Assembly: GCA_020851995.1 (NCBI GenBank)
Contig: JADZBO010000158.1
Location: 1-64,000 of the forward strand
Reading direction: 5' to 3'
DNA from: Burkholderiaceae bacterium
GTDB lineage: Bacteria; Pseudomonadota; Gammaproteobacteria; Burkholderiales; Burkholderiaceae_B
DNA: 64,000 nt
In this document: one piece after another, positions 60,177 through 64,000 of the stretch
Layout of the letters: each line of letters starts with the position of its first letter
Numbering within the stretch: position 1 is the stretch's first letter
Notes under the pieces: generated by a model
What the model was told of the DNA's origin: nothing
Database searches by the model: none
The model's input: only the letters and a program-made list of their open reading frames with translations
Translations under genes and position numbers: made by a program

Positions 60177-62507
60177 ATGGTTGAACTAACCATCGACGGC
60201 AAGAAAGTCGAAGTGCAAGAGGGCAGCATGGTCATGCATGCGGCCCACAAGCTCGGCGTGTACGTGCCGCATTTCTGTTATCACAAGAAGCTGTCAGTCG
60301 CGGCCAATTGCCGGATGTGCCTGGTCGAGGTCGAGAAGGCCCCGAAGGCGATGCCTGCCTGCGCCACGCCCGTGACCAACGGCATGGTGGTCCACACCAG
60401 CTCAGAGCGCGCCGTCGCGGCCCAGAAAAGTGTGATGGAATTCCTGCTGATCAACCATCCCCTGGATTGTCCGATCTGCGACCAGGGCGGTGAGTGCCAG
60501 CTGCAGGATATTGCCGTTGGTTACGGCGGCGACTCATCGCGCTACCGCGAAGAAAAGCGGGTGGTCTTTCACAAAGATCTCGGTCCGCTGGTGTCGGCCG
60601 AGGAAATGACCCGCTGCATCCAGTGCACCCGCTGCGTGCGCTTTGGTCAGGAAATCGCCGGCGTCATGGAACTGGGCATGATCAACCGTGGCGAGCATTC
60701 CGAAATCACCACGTTCCTCGGTCGTGCGCTTGAGTCCGAACTGTCCGGTAACGCGATTGATCTGTGCCCCGTGGGTGCACTGACTTCGAAACCCTTCCGC
60801 TACGATGCCAGAACCTGGGAGCTCGCGCGCCGCCGTTCCGTTTCTCCCCATGACAGCCTGGGCGCCAACCTGGTGATCCAGGTCAAGGGCGACCGCGTCA
60901 AGCGCGTCGTACCGTTCGAAAACGACGCCATCAACGAGTGCTGGATCAGCGACCGCGATCGCTTTTCTTATGAAGGACTCTATGCAGAGGATCGCCTCCC
61001 TGCGCCCATGATCAAGGGTAAGGATGGTCTTTGGCGCGAAGTGCCGTGGGCCGAAGCGCTGCAGGCGGTCGCCGAGGCGCTCACGCACATCCGCGACGAG
61101 TTCGGCGCCGGCCAGATCGGCGCGCTCGCCAGCGAGTCCGCAACGCTTGAAGAACTGTCCCTGCTGGGCAGGCTCATGCGTGGTCTGGGCTCTGAAAACA
61201 TCGATTTCCGTCTGCGCCAGACCGATCCCGCCTTCGACGCCGCATTGACGGGCGTGCCGTGGCTTGGCATGGAGATCGCCCAACTCGGCGAACTTGATCG
61301 GGCGCTTGTGATCGGGTCCTTCCTGCGCAAGGATCACCCGCTGATGGCGCAACGGCTGCGCCAGGCCGCCAAGTTCGGCACCAAAGTGTGCAGTATCGAT
61401 ATTGCGGGCGACGATCCGCTGCTGCCCCTTGCCGCCCGCGCGACAGTCATGCCGTCGGCGATCGCCGACACCCTGGCTCAGGTTTGCGTGGCGCTCGCCC
61501 GGATCAAGGCAGTCGATGCACCCGCCGGCCTTGCCGGTGTCGTGGTCGAACCGGCCGCACTGAAAATCGCCGAGACCTTGTCCACGGGCGAACGCATCGG
61601 CATCCTGCTCGGCAATGTCGCGGTCAATGCGCCGGATGCCGCGCGCATTGCCGCCAACGCGCAGGCCTTGTCGCAACTGTGCGAAGGCAAACTCGGCTTC
61701 CTGACTTCCGGCGCCAATACGGTCGGCGGCTACCTGGCGGGCGCAGTGCCGGGCAAGGGTGGCAAGACCGCGGCAGCGATGCTGGCCGAGCCGCTCAAGG
61801 CCTACGTCGTGTTGCATGCCGAGCCTCAACTTGATGCCGACAACGGTCAGCAGGCGCTCGACGCGCTGAAGGCCGCGGATTTCGTCGTGGCGCTTACGCC
61901 GTTCACGGCGTTCGCCGGCCAATACGCCCACGTGCTGCTGCCGGTTTCGCCTTTTACCGAAACCTCGGGTACCTTTGTGAATGCTCAGGGTTTGGCGCAG
62001 AGCTTTAAAGCCACTGTGGCGCCACTTGCGGATACCCGGCCCGGCTGGAAGGTTCTCCGCGTGCTGGGCAACGTCCTGCATCTGCACGGTTTTGACGATG
62101 AGTCGTCTGAGTCGGTGCGTGATGCAGCGCTTGCAGGGGGTGTTCAGGCGCAACTGTCGAACCACATTCAGGCAGCCACCGGCGTTTCAACCGGCCAGGC
62201 CCCCGATCTGCAGCGTGTCGCCGATGTGCCCGTTTACCGAACCGACGCGCTTGTGAGGCGTTCCACGCCGTTGCAACAGACCGAAGCGAGTGCCGCGCCG
62301 GTCGCCCGCATGAGCGCTGCGACGCTTGCGAAACTCGGCCTTGAAGCCGGTCAGCGGGTGCGTGTGAAATCGGCGAGCGGGTCGGTCGAACTCACCGCCC
62401 GGCAGGACAACACACTGGCAGCGGGCGCCGTGCGCGTCGCCGCCGGATTCGAACAGACGATCGCGCTTGGCAGTGCGTTCGGTCAACTCATCGTGGAGCG
62501 TGCCTGA
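60177..62507 (+). CDS. nuoG: NADH-quinone oxidoreductase subunit G
   Basis: This 776-residue subunit (75-kDa homologue) carries an N-terminal [2Fe-2S] domain ([20 protein letters not shown], then PACATPV), a His/Cys [4Fe-4S] site ([18 protein letters not shown]), [12 protein letters not shown] and a molybdopterin-oxidoreductase-like domain without cofactor. It is shorter than E. coli NuoG (about 908) but normal for betaproteobacteria. The last base of its stop is the first base of the nuoH ATG (TGATG). Confidence 0.98.
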   Translation: MVELTIDGKKVEVQEGSMVMHAAHKLGVYVPHFCYHKKLSVAANCRMCLVEVEKAPKAMPACATPVTNGMVVHTSSERAVAAQKSVMEFLLINHPLDCPICDQGGECQLQDIAVGYGGDSSRYREEKRVVFHKDLGPLVSAEEMTRCIQCTRCVRFGQEIAGVMELGMINRGEHSEITTFLGRALESELSGNAIDLCPVGALTSKPFRYDARTWELARRRSVSPHDSLGANLVIQVKGDRVKRVVPFENDAINECWISDRDRFSYEGLYAEDRLPAPMIKGKDGLWREVPWAEALQAVAEALTHIRDEFGAGQIGALASESATLEELSLLGRLMRGLGSENIDFRLRQTDPAFDAALTGVPWLGMEIAQLGELDRALVIGSFLRKDHPLMAQRLRQAAKFGTKVCSIDIAGDDPLLPLAARATVMPSAIADTLAQVCVALARIKAVDAPAGLAGVVVEPAALKIAETLSTGERIGILLGNVAVNAPDAARIAANAQALSQLCEGKLGFLTSGANTVGGYLAGAVPGKGGKTAAAMLAEPLKAYVVLHAEPQLDADNGQQALDALKAADFVVALTPFTAFAGQYAHVLLPVSPFTETSGTFVNAQGLAQSFKATVAPLADTRPGWKVLRVLGNVLHLHGFDDESSESVRDAALAGGVQAQLSNHIQAATGVSTGQAPDLQRVADVPVYRTDALVRRSTPLQQTEASAAPVARMSAATLAKLGLEAGQRVRVKSASGSVELTARQDNTLAAGAVRVAAGFEQTIALGSAFGQLIVERA

Positions 62508-63583
62508 TGAAGGACTGGCTTAACGTTCTTGAAGCCTACGGCGTCGAGTACCTCGGATCAGGTCTCTGGACCCTCGTGTGGACGATGATCCGGATCGTCT
62601 GCATCGTCTTGCCGATCATTCTGTGCGTGGCCTACCTGACCTACTGGGAACGCAAAATGATCGGCGCGATGCATGTGCGGCTTGGCCCGAACCGTGTCGG
62701 TCCCAAAGGGCTGACACAGTGCTTTGCCGACACCTTCAAACTGATGTTCAAGGAAGTCATCGTCCCGTCGCAGGCCAACGGGGTGCTGTACATCATGGCT
62801 CCGATTCTGACCCTGATGCCCGCGCTGGCCGTCTGGGCGGTGGTGCCGTTCGGACCCGAGCTTGTGCTGGCCAATATCAACGCGGGCCTGCTGTACGTGA
62901 TGGCAATCAGTTCCATCGGTATTTACGGCGTCATCATTGCAGGCTGGGCCTCGAACTCCAAGTACGCGTTCGTCGCCGCCATGCGGGCATCGGCCCAGAT
63001 GATCTCTTACGAACTGGCCATGGGATTCGCTCTGGTGACCGTGTTGCTGGTGTCCGGTAGCCTGAATCTGTCCGACATCATTGCGGTGCAGAACCGCGGC
63101 TGGTTCGCCGATCGCGGCCTGGCGTTCCTGTCCTGGAACTGGTTGCCGCTGTTGCCGCTGTTCGTGATTTACGTGATCTCCACTGTGGCCGAGACCAATC
63201 GCCACCCCTTTGACGTCGTCGAGGGGGAGTCCGAAATCGTCGCCGGCCACATGGTGGAGTATTCGGGCATGGCGTTCGCGCTGTTCTTCCTCGGCGAATA
63301 CGCCAACATGATTTTCCTGTCGGCCATGGCCTCCACGCTGTTTCTCGGCGGATGGGCGTCACCGGTCGATTTCGCGCCCTTCAACTGGATCCCGGGCTGG
63401 CTCTGGCTGGGTATCAAGACGTTTTTGGTGGTTTCATGTTTTATCTGGTTCCGCGCGACGTTCCCGCGATACCGCTATGACCAGATCATGCGTCTGGGCT
63501 GGAAGATCTTCATTCCGCTCACCGGCGTCTGGCTGGTGGTGGTGGCGATCTGGATGCAGACGCCCTGGAACATCTGGAATTGA
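62507..63583 (+). CDS. nuoH: NADH-quinone oxidoreductase subunit H
   Basis: This 358-residue membrane subunit forms the quinone cavity at the junction with the peripheral arm. [20 protein letters not shown] and [20 protein letters not shown] are the two family signatures, with about eight helices. Translation is coupled to nuoG by the TGATG overlap. Confidence 0.98.
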   Translation: MKDWLNVLEAYGVEYLGSGLWTLVWTMIRIVCIVLPIILCVAYLTYWERKMIGAMHVRLGPNRVGPKGLTQCFADTFKLMFKEVIVPSQANGVLYIMAPILTLMPALAVWAVVPFGPELVLANINAGLLYVMAISSIGIYGVIIAGWASNSKYAFVAAMRASAQMISYELAMGFALVTVLLVSGSLNLSDIIAVQNRGWFADRGLAFLSWNWLPLLPLFVIYVISTVAETNRHPFDVVEGESEIVAGHMVEYSGMAFALFFLGEYANMIFLSAMASTLFLGGWASPVDFAPFNWIPGWLWLGIKTFLVVSCFIWFRATFPRYRYDQIMRLGWKIFIPLTGVWLVVVAIWMQTPWNIWN

Positions 63584-63612
63584 CCTCGGCGCGTAGGCAA
63601 AAAAGGCAAGTT

Positions 63613-64000
63613 ATGGAAGCGATCAAGGATTTTTTCAGCAGCCTCATGCTGAGCGAGTTGCTCAAGGGCATGGCACTGACTGGCAAGTATTTTTTCAAGC
63701 GCAAGATCACGCTGCTCTATCCCATGGAAAAAACGCCGCTTTCGCCGCGTTTCCGCGGATTGCACGCGCTGCGCCGCTACCCGAACGGGGAAGAGCGCTG
63801 CATCGCCTGCAAACTCTGCGAGGCGGTGTGCCCGGCGCTTGCCATCACGATCGAGTCTGCCGAGCGCGAAGACGGAACCCGTCGCACCACGCGCTATGAC
63901 ATCGACCTGACCAAGTGCATCTTCTGTGGCTTCTGCGAGGAAAGCTGCCCGGTCGACTCGATTGTTGAAACCGACGTATTCGAATACCACGGCGAAAAGC
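63613..64000 (+). CDS. nuoI: NADH-quinone oxidoreductase subunit I (truncated by the window end)
   Basis: The first 129 residues of this 8Fe ferredoxin-like subunit are present. The N-terminal amphipathic helix is followed by [12 protein letters not shown] and [12 protein letters not shown], the two four-cysteine motifs that bind clusters N6a and N6b. About 30 residues lie beyond position 64000. ATG 63613 lies 29 bases after nuoH. Confidence 0.97.
   Translation, partial: MEAIKDFFSSLMLSELLKGMALTGKYFFKRKITLLYPMEKTPLSPRFRGLHALRRYPNGEERCIACKLCEAVCPALAITIESAEREDGTRRTTRYDIDLTKCIFCGFCEESCPVDSIVETDVFEYHGEK

Noticed and set aside
60534..62165. 543-codon open frame antisense to nuoG
   Set aside because: Shadow of the nuoG codon pattern; no ribosome site or family similarity.

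Overview
The window looks like chromosome of a Gram-negative betaproteobacterium of the order Burkholderiales, most like the Alcaligenaceae/Bordetella side. The grounds are two periplasmic binding proteins of the Bug (TctC) family, a 'Burkholderia-type' trimeric porin beside a nuo operon, the tpiA-secG-tRNA-Leu block, and GC-rich coding. The gene content points to a facultative anaerobe that respires nitrate. I do not name a species.

Layout. (1) 1-4400: a small catabolic unit with a D-threonine-aldolase-like enzyme, a Bug binding protein and an L-threonine-aldolase-like enzyme, convergent with a LysR regulator. (2) 4460-4832: a transposase remnant beside tRNA-Leu(UAA). (3) 5017-11646: genes for life without oxygen, namely a hemerythrin-like protein, HemN, an anaerobic (class III) ribonucleotide reductase preceded by a perfect FNR box, its activase, a Crp/Fnr regulator and a TPR protein. 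The reductase is split: the main subunit stops right after its zinc cysteines, and the glycyl-radical domain is a separate 60-residue gene. The activase carries a (Ser-Gly)17 tract encoded by a hexanucleotide microsatellite.

(4) 11741-19269, minus strand: a tight nine-gene block moaA-can-narX-narL-moeA-moaD-moaE-mobA-moaC, joining molybdenum cofactor synthesis, the nitrate-sensing NarXL pair and a beta carbonic anhydrase. (5) 19270-19743: the divergent control region, with two NarL-like 7-2-7 sites and a weak FNR-like site. (6) 19744-30009, plus strand: narK1-narK2-narG-narH-narJ-narI and a parvulin-type isomerase. Regions 4 to 6 together supply nitrate import, the membrane nitrate reductase, its assembly factors, its cofactor and its regulators.

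(7) 30223-34640: a small membrane protein with an SGNH hydrolase, a VirK/YbjX-like protein, an aquaporin and fumarase C. (8) 34844-40102, minus strand: a TetR-controlled tripartite ABC efflux operon with a clear sigma-70 promoter and an abutting palindromic operator. (9) 40230-43123: tRNA-Ser(UGA), quinone oxidoreductase, tpiA, secG and tRNA-Leu(GAG). (10) 43226-55159: about 12 kb of envelope and transport genes (SH3 protein, ceramidase-like protein, double META protein, glycine-zipper lipoprotein, amino-acid binding protein, AI-2E-family permease, lipase-like hydrolase, Bug protein, asparaginase, thioesterase, porin) with several repeats and palindromes. (11) 55428-64000: nuoA to nuoI of respiratory complex I, with nuoI cut by the window edge.

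The least ordinary features are the split anaerobic ribonucleotide reductase with its repeat-bearing activase, the carbonic anhydrase inside the cofactor/nitrate-sensor operon, the paired D- and L-specific aldolases, and several intergenic repeat and palindrome arrays. I saw no CRISPR array, rRNA, intact insertion sequence or replication origin.
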